NCBI GenBank assembly: GCA_045534775.1 | Contig: JAZSKI010000067.1 | Span: forward strand, 1 to 49,122 | Source of the DNA: JAZOTK01 sp045534775 | Lineage (GTDB): Bacteria > Bacillota > Clostridia > RUG12999 | Reading direction: 5' to 3' | Length of the DNA: 49,122 nt | In this document: in pieces, positions 40,914 to 49,122 of the stretch | Layout: the number at the start of each line of letters is the position of its first letter | Numbering within the stretch: the stretch's first letter is position 1 | Notes under the pieces: model-generated | The model's database searches: none | What the model was told of the DNA's origin: nothing | Seen by the model: the letters and a program-made list of their open reading frames with translations, nothing else | Translations under genes and position numbers: made by a program

Positions 40914-41464
40914 GTGACAAAAAGATACTGCTCAGAATAGAAGGTATGCTGGTAATTATTATACTTTTGACAATAGCAGGTATATTAATTGCCTTCAGCG
41001 GTAACATTAAGGAAAAACCCGAAGGGACGGAGTACAATAAACCGACAGTCAGGGTTTATATGGCAGGGGAGGTAGCACACCCCGGCGTTTATGAGCTGGA
41101 GCACGACAAAAGAGTGATAGATGCCATTGAAGCGGCAGGCGGCGTAACGGAAACGGGAGACGCTTCAAGCCTGGATTTGGCGGAATTTCTTGTAGACGGG
41201 CAAACTCTGCGGGTAGCTTCGGCAGCTGCGGCGTCAGAAGCTCCGATCGTATTAAATGCTCCGGCCGAAAAGGCTAAGATTAATATCAATACCGCAACGA
41301 CAGAAGAACTGCAGAAATTAAGCGGTATCGGAGAAGGTCTTGCGGAGAGAATTGTAGAGTACAGGACTGCTAACGGTGAATTCAGAAGTATTGAAGAAAT
41401 ACAGAATGTGTCGGGTATTTCCGAAAAACGGTTTGATGCAATTAAAAATATGATAACGGTATGA
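40910..41464 (+). CDS. comEA: ComEA-like helix-hairpin-helix DNA-binding protein
   Basis: 184 aa. One N-terminal membrane helix (MLVIIILLTIAGILIAFSG) is followed by an SLBB-type segment (VRVYMAGEVAHPGVYELE, DAIEAAGGVTETGD) and a C-terminal double helix-hairpin-helix (INTATTEELQKLSGIGEGLAERIVEYR, then IQNVSGISEKRF). This is the ComEA layout, the surface DNA receptor of natural transformation. comEC is not adjacent, so competence is not shown. Confidence 0.9.
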   Translation: MSDKKILLRIEGMLVIIILLTIAGILIAFSGNIKEKPEGTEYNKPTVRVYMAGEVAHPGVYELEHDKRVIDAIEAAGGVTETGDASSLDLAEFLVDGQTLRVASAAAASEAPIVLNAPAEKAKININTATTEELQKLSGIGEGLAERIVEYRTANGEFRSIEEIQNVSGISEKRFDAIKNMITV

Positions 41465-41466
41465 AA

Positions 41467-41500
41467 TTAAGCGGTGGCAGAAACTTCTGTCCCCGCTTAA
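41467..41500 (+). other. Strong intercistronic hairpin
   Basis: Starting 2 bp after the comEA stop, arms of 16 nt (TTAAGCGGTGGCAGAA and TTCTGTCCCCGCTTAA) pair with one mismatch and one G-U around a 2-nt loop. No T tract follows, so it is not an ordinary terminator. It could be a processing or stability element for the operon mRNA. Confidence 0.6.
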
Positions 41501-41524
41501 AGTGTTGAGTAAATGGAGAAGAGT

Positions 41525-42382
41525 ATGAAATTTAAAGCTGAACAGGGAGGAATAAGCGTCAATGATTTTCTGCGGAGCAAAGGATTTTCGCGCAGACTTA
41601 TTTCGCAGCTTAAATTTGAAGACAGAATTTTGGTAAACTCTGAAGCGGTATGGACAAATTATGTTTTACGTGACGGAGATGAGGTGGAAACCCTGTTTCC
41701 CGAAAAGCTTTCCGAAAATATAATTCCGCAAAGCTTAAAGCTTGAGATTTTATATGAGGACGACCATATTTTAGCAGTAAATAAACCTGCCGGTATGGCG
41801 ATTCATCCCTCTCACGGTCATTATTCGGACACCGTTGCCAATGGGATTATGGGCTATTATGCGGAAAAAGGAATAAAAACCCCGGTGCGTATAGCGGGAA
41901 GATTAGACCTTGATACTACGGGAGTAGTACTGATTTCAAAGGATGCCCTGACCTCTAAAATCTTAAGCGAAACTCTTATAGATAAATATTATATTGCAAT
42001 AGCTTGCGGCAGGCTACCCCAAAAAGGCAGAATTGAAGCGAATATTTCGGAGACCGAAGGAGAAATCAAACGAAAAATAAGCAGTACAGGGAAAACTGCC
42101 ATAACCGAATATGAACGTCTTGAAACAAGAGGCGATTATTCGATGGCGAGGGTGAAGCTTCTGACGGGACGTACTCATCAGATAAGACTGCACATGGCAC
42201 ATCTGGGTTATCCGCTGGCAGGAGACAGTCTGTACGGTGACGGCAGGGGAATGACCCGCCACGCTCTCCATGCGGAGAAAACAGAATTTACCCATCCGAT
42301 TTTAAATACAAAAATTGTGATAACATCAAAGCTCCCACAGGATATGAGGGATTTTTGGGAACAACTCAAGGAGGAAAATTAA
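41525..42382 (+). CDS. RluA-family rRNA/tRNA pseudouridine synthase
   Basis: 285 aa from ATG 41525, preceded by GGAG with 6-nt spacing; ATG 41513 overlaps that site. An S4-like N-terminus (VNDFLRSKGFSRRLISQLK) is followed by the catalytic region with AGRLDLDTTGVVLISK (active aspartate) and LLTGRTHQIRLHMAHLGYPLAGD. Targets differ between paralogues, so no symbol is given. Located between comEA and pth. Confidence 0.93.
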   Translation: MKFKAEQGGISVNDFLRSKGFSRRLISQLKFEDRILVNSEAVWTNYVLRDGDEVETLFPEKLSENIIPQSLKLEILYEDDHILAVNKPAGMAIHPSHGHYSDTVANGIMGYYAEKGIKTPVRIAGRLDLDTTGVVLISKDALTSKILSETLIDKYYIAIACGRLPQKGRIEANISETEGEIKRKISSTGKTAITEYERLETRGDYSMARVKLLTGRTHQIRLHMAHLGYPLAGDSLYGDGRGMTRHALHAEKTEFTHPILNTKIVITSKLPQDMRDFWEQLKEEN

Positions 42383-42946
42383 ATGTACGTAATAGCAGGC
42401 TTAGGAAATCCGGGAAACAAATATGAAGGTACAAGACATAATATAGGATTTGAGATTATAGATTATGTGGCAAGGACATATAATATAAGCATAAATAAGC
42501 TGGGTTTCAAAGGGCTTTACGGTCAGGGGATGCTTGACGGCGAAAAGGTGATTTTGCTGAAACCGCAAACCTTTATGAATTTAAGCGGACAGTCCGTCAA
42601 AGAAATCTGCGATTTTTATAAAATCCCTTCTGAAAACCTTATTATAATTTATGATGACGTAAGTCTGCCGATAGGAAAAATGAGAATAAGACCGCAGGGA
42701 AGTGCCGGTGGTCATAACGGAATAAAGAATATAATATATATGTTAAATACAGATGTTTTTCCGAGAATAAAAATCGGGGTGGGGGCGCCCGCGCATCCTC
42801 AGATGGATATGGCTGACCACGTTTTGGGACATTTTTCAAAAGAGGATTTTGATATTTTGCGTGAATGTGCAAAGAAAACCGTTCAGGCAATACCGCTTAT
42901 TATGAAAGAAGGCTGCGGTGCGGCAATGAATAAATTTAACGGATAA
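42383..42946 (+). CDS. pth: Peptidyl-tRNA hydrolase
   Basis: 187 aa. Recycles peptidyl-tRNA released from ribosomes. The conserved N-terminal MYVIAGLGNPGNKYEGTRHN contains the catalytic histidine; KPQTFMNLSGQSV, IYDDVSLPIGKMRIR and GSAGGHNGIKNI follow. It starts immediately after the rluA stop, with AAGGAGG inside the end of that gene, and precedes mfd. Confidence 0.97.
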   Translation: MYVIAGLGNPGNKYEGTRHNIGFEIIDYVARTYNISINKLGFKGLYGQGMLDGEKVILLKPQTFMNLSGQSVKEICDFYKIPSENLIIIYDDVSLPIGKMRIRPQGSAGGHNGIKNIIYMLNTDVFPRIKIGVGAPAHPQMDMADHVLGHFSKEDFDILRECAKKTVQAIPLIMKEGCGAAMNKFNG

Positions 42947-42959
42947 CGGTGAGAGTGTT

Positions 42960-45900
42960 ATGCAACAATCTGAATTCAATTTAATAAAAGAAGCCATAAG
43001 CAGCTCGGTGACACCAATATCCGTAAGCGGTGTTACCGAAGCTGCTCGTGCTGATGTTATACACCGCCTGGCAGAGAACAGAAAAATATTTGTAATAGTG
43101 GAAAATATGTACAGTGCAAAAGCACTTAAAGAGGATTTGGAATTTTATTTCGGGGACGGCAGTGTAGATATTCTGCCGGTTCGTGATTATATTTTTCATA
43201 ACATAGAAACAGCGGCGACGGAGCTTATTATAAAACGTCTGTCAATACTGGAAAAAATACATTCGGGAACAGCAAAAGTGATTTTGGCTCCCGTAGATGC
43301 GGTTTTGGAATATACTCTTCCTAAAGAGCTTTTTTTGAAATACAGATATGAGCTTTCCTTCGGTGACAGGGTTAACCTTAAAAACCTCATAAAAGACCTG
43401 ATTATAATGGGCTATAAAAATTGCGAGCTTGTTGAAGGAGTCGGTCAGTTTTCCCTTCGCGGCGGCATACTCGACATATATCCGCCGTCATCCGAAAACC
43501 CGATTCGTATCGAATTTTTTGATGATGAAATCGACACTATCCGATACTTCGACCCGGAAACACAGCTTTCTCAAAGCTCGGCAGAAAAGGCAGTAATAGG
43601 TTGCTGTCGGGAACTGATTTACGAAGAAACAGAAGAAATTGCGGACAAACTTTCCCTTTGCGGTAACAGCGAATATATTGAGAGGGATATAACCTTTTTC
43701 CGGGAACAGCATTATTTCCCTGCAACCGACAGATATGTACCGATGATTTATAACAGACTTTTCTCGGTTACGGACTATCTGTCAGAGGATTATTTGGTTT
43801 TCCTTGACTACCCTGCAGGGCTTAAAGACAGAAGCGAGGAGTATGAAAGGGAAATAGCTCAGACGGTGGCACAGTTTGCCGAAAATGCAGATATATCTGT
43901 CCCAAGCGGAGATTATGTAAACCGAATTTCCGATGTGATGAAGCAGGTAAAAGGGCAAATAGTTATGCTCAGCAGTATTTCAGCGGCATCGGGCTTTTTA
44001 ACACCTGAAAATTCTTTCAATATCACTTCAAAGTCCCTGCAATCTTATCGGGGCAGACTGGATTTGGTGATGGAGGATATAAGGTTCTGGCAAAGCAAAG
44101 GCTACGGGGTGACGGTTCTCGCAGGGAGTAGCAGCAGAGCAACGGCGTTTCACGTAACCCTGTCGGATAATAATATATCGGCGACAATGGGAAAAACCTT
44201 TGCTAAAGAAGGCGAAACCGTTATTTTATCGGGAAGTCTTAGCCACGGCTTTGAATATCCGCTGATGAAAACGGTTGTCATAGGTTGCCGCGAAATTTTC
44301 GGAAGCAGTCGTCACAGAAGAACGAAAAGTGCTATGCCGGGCGTTAAAATCAAATCCTATGCGGATTTATCTGTTGGCGATTTTGTGGTTCATCAGGTTC
44401 ATGGTATAGGACAGTATCAGGGTTTACACCGAATGGAAATTGACGATATAAGCAGGGATTATCTGAAAATTCAGTATAAGGGTACAGACGTGCTTTATGT
44501 TCCTGCGACAGCCCTTGATACGGTAAATAAATATATCGGTAATGACGGCGCACAGGTGAAATTGAATAAAATGGGCGGCGTGGAGTTTGCCAAGGTTAAA
44601 ACAAGAGTCAAGAAATCTCTTGAGGATATTGCCGGCAGGCTGGTGGCTCTCTATGCTGCAAGAAATACACAAAAGGGCTTTGCCTTTTCCTCTGATACCG
44701 ATTGGCAGAAGAATTTTGAAGACGGATTTCCCTATGAGGAGACAGACGACCAGCTTACCTGTATACGGGAAATGAAAGAGGATATGGAAAGCGACCGTCC
44801 TATGGATAGGCTTTTATGCGGTGATGTGGGCTTCGGAAAAACTGAGGTGGCACTTCGCGGAGCCTTCAAAGCGGTTATGGACAGCAAGCAGGTGGCGTAT
44901 CTTGTACCCACCACCATATTGGCACAGCAACACTATAACACCTTCCGCAGTCGTATGGCGGAATATCCTGTTAACGTGGAAATGATGTCGAGATTTCGCA
45001 CACCTAAACAGTTAAAAGAGATTGCAAGACGGGTGGGAAGCGGCGAAATAGATGTATTGATAGGCACTCACAGGATTTTGCAGAAAGACGTAAAATTCAA
45101 GGATTTGGGACTTCTGATTATAGACGAGGAACAACGGTTCGGAGTTAAGGACAAGGAAATCATCAAGGAGCTTAAAACCAATGTAGATGTGCTTACCCTA
45201 TCGGCAACTCCCATACCGAGAACCCTGCACATGTCTTTGATAGGCGTCCGTGATATGAGTGTAATCACCCGGCCGCCTGAGGACAGGTATCCGGTACAGA
45301 CCTTCGTGCTGGAACACGATAAAGAGGTTGTCAGAGATGCAATTTTAAAGGAGCTGGGCAGAAACGGTCAGGTGTATTATGTTTATAACAGAGTCGAGGG
45401 CATACACAAGGTTGCCAATGAACTGCAGGAGATGGCTCCCAATGCCCGAATAGCCGTAGGTCACGGTCAGATGAGCGAGCGTGAGCTGGAAACGGTTATG
45501 GTGGAGGCGTTAAACGGGGAAATAGATATTCTGGTATGTACCACAATCATAGAAACAGGTCTTGATATACCCAACATAAACACCATTATTATAGAAAATG
45601 CCGACAGAATGGGACTTTCCCAGCTGTATCAGCTGAGGGGGCGTGTAGGTCGTTCCAACCGCCTGGCGTATGCCTATCTTACCTATAAACGCGATAAGTC
45701 ACTAAACGAAACGGCAATCAAAAGACTTACTTCAATTAAAGAATTTACGGAATTCGGATCGGGCTTTAAAATAGCTATGCGAGATTTGGAAATACGAGGT
45801 GCAGGAAGTCTCCTCGGCGCTGAACAACATGGCGAAATGGACGATGTCGGGTATGATATGTACTGTAAGCTGCTGGAACAGGCGGTAAAAAATGTCAAAG

Positions 45901-46370
45901 GTGAGATAACCCCGCCGGAGATTATGACTACGGTGGATATAAAAGCCAGCACCTATATACCCGAGGATTATATTACATCACATAATATCCGTATAGAGAT
46001 ATATAAACGAATTGCGGCGGTACAGACCGAAGAGGATAAGGAAAACACCATAGATGAGCTTATAGACCGTTTTGGACAGCCGCCCCAAAGTGTGGTTAAT
46101 CTTATAGAAATCTCGCTTATAAGATGTTATGCCTCCGCCTGCGGCATTTCAGACGTAACAGAACGCGACGGCAGAGTGATGATGATTTTTGCCAAACTAC
46201 CCGAGGAAGATAAAATAAAGGACATAGTATCAAAATTCCGCGGCGAGCTTTTGTATAACGCAGGTGCAAAACCGCGACTTACCTATATTGTTAGAGGTGG
46301 TAAAAGCAAGCTGCTGGAAAACATAAAAACCATATTGGCTGAATTCAAAAAAGGAGAACCGGAAAGGTAG
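42960..46370 (+). CDS. mfd: Transcription-repair coupling factor Mfd
   Basis: 1136 aa. Removes stalled RNA polymerase at DNA damage and recruits UvrA. A UvrB-like N-terminal module (FSLRGGILDIYP, SENPIRIEFF) and the RNA-polymerase-interaction domain (GDFVVHQVHGIGQYQG) lead to the RecG-like motor: Walker A LLCGDVGFGKTEVALRG, DEEQRFG, LSATPIPRTLHMSL, VCTTIIETGLDIPN and QLYQLRGRVGRS. The C-terminal TRCF domain ends it. The pth-mfd order is standard in Firmicutes. Last gene of the obgE operon as far as can be seen. Confidence 0.97.
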   Translation: MQQSEFNLIKEAISSSVTPISVSGVTEAARADVIHRLAENRKIFVIVENMYSAKALKEDLEFYFGDGSVDILPVRDYIFHNIETAATELIIKRLSILEKIHSGTAKVILAPVDAVLEYTLPKELFLKYRYELSFGDRVNLKNLIKDLIIMGYKNCELVEGVGQFSLRGGILDIYPPSSENPIRIEFFDDEIDTIRYFDPETQLSQSSAEKAVIGCCRELIYEETEEIADKLSLCGNSEYIERDITFFREQHYFPATDRYVPMIYNRLFSVTDYLSEDYLVFLDYPAGLKDRSEEYEREIAQTVAQFAENADISVPSGDYVNRISDVMKQVKGQIVMLSSISAASGFLTPENSFNITSKSLQSYRGRLDLVMEDIRFWQSKGYGVTVLAGSSSRATAFHVTLSDNNISATMGKTFAKEGETVILSGSLSHGFEYPLMKTVVIGCREIFGSSRHRRTKSAMPGVKIKSYADLSVGDFVVHQVHGIGQYQGLHRMEIDDISRDYLKIQYKGTDVLYVPATALDTVNKYIGNDGAQVKLNKMGGVEFAKVKTRVKKSLEDIAGRLVALYAARNTQKGFAFSSDTDWQKNFEDGFPYEETDDQLTCIREMKEDMESDRPMDRLLCGDVGFGKTEVALRGAFKAVMDSKQVAYLVPTTILAQQHYNTFRSRMAEYPVNVEMMSRFRTPKQLKEIARRVGSGEIDVLIGTHRILQKDVKFKDLGLLIIDEEQRFGVKDKEIIKELKTNVDVLTLSATPIPRTLHMSLIGVRDMSVITRPPEDRYPVQTFVLEHDKEVVRDAILKELGRNGQVYYVYNRVEGIHKVANELQEMAPNARIAVGHGQMSERELETVMVEALNGEIDILVCTTIIETGLDIPNINTIIIENADRMGLSQLYQLRGRVGRSNRLAYAYLTYKRDKSLNETAIKRLTSIKEFTEFGSGFKIAMRDLEIRGAGSLLGAEQHGEMDDVGYDMYCKLLEQAVKNVKGEITPPEIMTTVDIKASTYIPEDYITSHNIRIEIYKRIAAVQTEEDKENTIDELIDRFGQPPQSVVNLIEISLIRCYASACGISDVTERDGRVMMIFAKLPEEDKIKDIVSKFRGELLYNAGAKPRLTYIVRGGKSKLLENIKTILAEFKKGEPER

Positions 46371-46403
46371 CACCGTTGTAATACGGGAAAATATAAAAAA
46401 CAT

Positions 46404-46432
46404 TTGACGAATCGGGAGAAAAGTGGTATAAT
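46404..46432 (+). promoter_or_regulatory. Promoter of the BspA-like gene
   Basis: TTGACG (46404-46409), 17-bp spacer, TATAAT (46427-46432). Transcription would begin close to the hairpin cluster at 46435-46509. Confidence 0.8.
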
Positions 46433-46434
46433 GA

Positions 46435-46509
46435 TTTCAAGCGAAGCTTGAAATAGTCGATATGAATTCATATCATATTAAGCTTGTAGGGCAGGGGCTT
46501 GCTCCTGCC
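46435..46509 (+). repeat. Cluster of three hairpins in the leader of the BspA-like gene
   Basis: TTTCAAGC-GAA-GCTTGAAA (46435-46453), the perfect 16-bp palindrome GATATGAATTCATATC (46459-46474), and GGCAGG...CCTGCC (46490-46509). Dense dyads in one leader resemble a small dispersed palindromic element inserted between promoter and gene; only one copy is in this window. Confidence 0.5.
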
Positions 46510-46565
46510 GTAAGCACAGCAATTTGTGTAAAAAGATAATAACATATAGTTTAGGGGGAATTCAC

Positions 46566-48851
46566 ATGAGAAAAAGAGTAATTGGTTTTATTTTGGTATT
46601 CTGTATGGCTATGGGTATGATGATGCCCGGGCAGGTTTTTGCGGCGGCACAAAGCGGCACCTGCGGCAGCGGCGTCACATGGAGCTTCAGCAACGGAACC
46701 CTTACCATAGGCGGTAGCGGTGCAATGACGGAATTTGCAACTGTCAGAGAAACACCGTGGTATTCATTCAGAAATTCTATTAAAAGCGTTGTTGTCGGTG
46801 ATGGAGTAACAAGCATAGGAGCTTATTCCTTTTGGTACTGCGAATATCTTTCAAGCGTAAAGCTTGGAAATGGCATAACAGACATAGGATTCGGAGCATT
46901 TCATTCTACCGCGAGCTTGTCACAAATATAGTTTCCCACGAACCTTAAAAGCATCGGACAAGCTGCATTTGCCGGCTCGGGGCTTACATGGGTATCTATT
47001 CCCGATAGCGTAACAAGTCTCGGAAAAATTATATTCAACGGCTGTGACAACCTTGTAGACGCATATATCGGTCGCGGTGTCACGGGCATCAGTGACGGTA
47101 TGTTCTCGATTTGTGAAAATCTGGAATATGTGCAGATGACAGATAGTGTTGTATCTATCGGAAAAGAAAGCTTTGAATGCTGCGAGAAGCTTGCAACGGT
47201 TAAAATCAGCAGTAATATTGAATCTATAGGCGACTATGCTTTTCGCGATTGTACAGTTCTTAATATGGAGATACCTAAAAGTGTTAAAACAATCGGAGCA
47301 AATGCTTTTGAAGAATGTAATGCTTTAGACGGAGACATTGTACTTGATTATGTGGAAAGCATAGGAGACTGGGCATTTTGGGTTACGAAAATTACGAGCG
47401 TAAATATAAAAAGCGGCAGTATGACCACACTTGGTCAGCACGCCTTTCAGGCGAACCACTATCTTGAAAGTGTTATTTTACCCGAAGGGCTGGAGACCAT
47501 AGGTTATCAGGCTTTTTGTCTCAGTGAGAATATAAAGGAGATAACACTCCCTGCAAGCCTTAAGACTATAAACAGCAGTGCCTTCAACGGTTGCAGCGGC
47601 ATTACCGATGTCTATTACAGAGGAGGTATTGCGGACTGGGGAAATATATCTGTTGCTTCTTCAAATACAAGTCTGACATCGGCAACCATTCATTATCTTG
47701 GCGAGAAATATGCGGTTGTGTATGATGCAAACGGCGGAACGGACGCCCCGACTGCACAGTCTAAAATTTATCAGACAAGCCTTGAGCTTACTACCGATAT
47801 TCCGACAAAAACAGGTTATATATTCAGTAACTGGAATACAAACAGAGACGGAAGCGGTACGTCCTATTCGGCGGGAGAGACATATACTGCAGATGCGCCT
47901 GTTACCTTATATGCGCAGTGGTCTCCCGTTAAGTATTATGTTGCTTATAATGCAAACGGCGCGGCGGGCAGTATGACTAATCAGGCATATTACTATGACG
48001 AGGAGCAGGCTTTAAAGACCTGCACGTTTACAAAGGTCGGACATTCCTTCGGCGGTTGGAAAAAAGATGCCGCGGGTGATGTAATGTATGCAGACGGAGA
48101 GATTGTAAAAAATCTCACGACAACCAATAATGATATAGTGACAATATATGCTGCATGGATTCCCGATACTTATGAAATAAGCTTTTCGGGTAACGGAGCA
48201 GAGGAAGAATATGAAAGTATAAACGTGGAATACGGCGCGGTATACGGAGCTTTGCCTGTAGCGACAAAAACAGGGCACACCTTTAAAGGTTGGTTTATAG
48301 GTGACACAGAAATTACTTCCGATACGATTGTTAACATAACTGCAAGCACAACTCTTCAGGCAAGATGGGAGGCAAACAACTACAAGGTTATTTTTGATGC
48401 AAACGGAGGGGTAGCGGCTGTAACGGAAATAACCGTAACATACGGTTCAGCTTACGGAACCCTGCCGATTCCCGTATACGAAGGATATAAGTTTATGGGC
48501 TGGTATTGCGGCGAGGTGCAGATATTACCCGAAACCAAGGTGGAAATAACAGAGCCGCAAACCCTTCAGGCTAAATGGGTTCTTGCTCCGTACACGACAT
48601 TTAAGATTGAAGAATATACCGCGTTTGATTTTGTAAAGGCAGACCTGTTTAATCTTGAGGCGGGATGTACTGTAATTATGGCGGCATATAAAAATGAAGT
48701 GCTTTCAGATGTTCAATCAGGAATTTATGATGGGAATACGGTTCCGTTCATAGTATATGAGGATTACGATACTATAAAAATTATGGTATGGAGCTCACTT
48801 GAAGCTTTATCACCGCTTTGCGATGTGAATGATACTCCAACAGCAGAATAA
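46566..48851 (+). pseudogene. BspA-type LRR / InlB_B-repeat surface protein, interrupted by an in-frame amber codon
   Basis: The ATG at 46566 (AGGGGG, 7-nt spacer) opens a signal peptide (RKRVIGFILVFCMAMGMMMP, cleaved near VFAAA). BspA-like LRR_5 repeats follow, then a TAG at 46929-46931. Past the TAG the same frame continues without shift (FPTNLKSIGQAAFAGSG), through more LRRs to about 47690. Four Listeria-Bacteroides (InlB_B/Flg_new) repeats with GYxFxGW cores come next, and a C-terminal module ending VWSSLEALSPLCD, common in clostridial BspA proteins. The open parts are 46566-46931 (121 codons) and 47100-48851. The 3' part has no signal peptide or good ribosome site, so it should be non-functional unless the amber is read through. 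Intact, it would be an about 760-aa secreted adhesin-like protein. Confidence 0.88.
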
Positions 48852-48853
48852 TA

Positions 48854-48891
48854 AAATAAATCAGGGCGAAATTCATCGCCCTGATTTATTT
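48854..48891. terminator. Bidirectional terminator
   Basis: Perfect hairpin: AAATAAATCAGGGCGA (48854-48869), loop AATTCA, TCGCCCTGATTTATTT (48876-48891), with T-rich flanks on both strands. It ends the BspA-like gene and the convergent small gene. Confidence 0.9.
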
Positions 48892-49055
48892 TATTTCAGT
48901 TTATCCAGAATATTCTGCATATCAACAATATTTCTTATTTTACTTCTGCTGTTAATAAGCAGCTCCTTTTTGTCATAAGGCAGGTTACTGTAAAAGGAAT
49001 GTGCCGAAGGATTGCTCCTGAGAAGGGTTGACAGACCGTTATCACGTTTTTCCAT
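48891..49055 (-). CDS. 54-aa small protein of unknown function
   Basis: From ATG 49055, with AGGAG 8 nt upstream and a -10-like TATAAT (minus strand, 49087-49092). The sequence MEKRDNGLSTLLRSNPSAHSF, then YDKKELLINSRSKIRN, is polar, likely helical and has no signal peptide or cysteine. A good ribosome site, a terminator at its end and a normal composition argue for a real gene. I do not recognise a family; an upstream in-frame codon at 49097 is not supported. Confidence 0.6.
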   Translation of the reverse strand: MEKRDNGLSTLLRSNPSAHSFYSNLPYDKKELLINSRSKIRNIVDMQNILDKLK

Positions 49056-49122
49056 AAATATCGCTCCTTTTTCTGATGGTACTGTTATTATAACCAAGAA
49101 AAAAGAAAAAATACCCGCCTTT

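Noticed and set aside
40910..41464. Evidence for a competence system
   Set aside because: ComEA-like and ComF proteins are present but in unrelated operons, with no comEC or pilin genes in the window; both are also common in strains not known to be transformable.
1..49122. Defence island, prophage, CRISPR array or biosynthetic cluster
   Set aside because: Apart from the EndoA toxin pair, which is core in Firmicutes, no defence, phage, repeat-spacer or biosynthetic genes were found.

Overview
The window looks like chromosomal core sequence from a low-to-moderate GC, spore-forming member of the class Clostridia (Firmicutes/Bacillota). The evidence is a spo0A gene, a SipL-type spore coat protein (DUF3794 repeats plus LysM), a GerS-like lipoprotein next to alanine racemase, the Obg-YhbY-NadD-YqeK-LCP-RsfS-LeuS gene order, strong AGGAGG-type ribosome sites, many TTGACA-17-TATAAT promoters and a BspA-type leucine-rich-repeat surface protein. 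I see no phage, transposase, CRISPR array, rRNA or tRNA. I cannot name a genus from sequence alone.

Layout. (1) 216-9025, minus strand: a phosphoesterase, then a long run that reads from a promoter near 9000 through a 63-aa membrane protein, valS, a DUF6106-like membrane protein, nnr, a GerS-like lipoprotein and alr. Its own promoter drives an EndoAI/EndoA (MazEF-type) module followed by a secreted protein. (2) 9163-13565, plus strand: an FMN riboswitch with terminator controlling a riboflavin ECF transporter (RibU), a GH10-like lipoprotein, an NCS2 purine permease and a purine-type phosphoribosyltransferase. (3) 13616-23022, minus strand: an operon of recD2, comF, tsaE, tsaB, rpiB, upp and a divergent type IIA topoisomerase pair. 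(4) 23082-24831, plus strand: a candidate late mother-cell sigma promoter, a 58-aa membrane protein and the SipL-like gene. (5) 24863-27959: a Zn/Cd-type P-ATPase with a separate HMA-like metal-binding protein, divergent from an ArsR-AraC fusion regulator. (6) 27987-32852: spo0A (minus), a DUF11 repeat protein with no signal peptide, then a plus-strand operon with a P/T-rich membrane protein, yraN, a Cys-rich mini-protein and an ABC exporter. (7) 33123-46370: rlmH (minus), then an 11-gene plus-strand operon obgE-yhbY-nadD-yqeK-LCP-rsfS-leuS-comEA-rluA-pth-mfd. (8) 46371-49055: a BspA-type surface protein gene broken by one in-frame amber codon, and a small unknown gene.

How the parts work together: most genes are housekeeping (translation, ribosome assembly, tRNA t6A modification, DNA repair, nucleotide salvage, cofactor repair). 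Sporulation and germination themes recur (GerS-like/Alr, SipL-like, Spo0A). The clearest accessory module is metal efflux. No wholly new multi-gene system is evident. The items most worth checking are the ArsR-AraC metal regulator with its separate HMA protein, the amber-interrupted surface protein, overlapping divergent vegetative/sporulation promoters at 23055-23110, the divergent topoisomerase pair with an altered quinolone pocket, and two structured intergenic elements (about 32980-33080 and 46435-46510).
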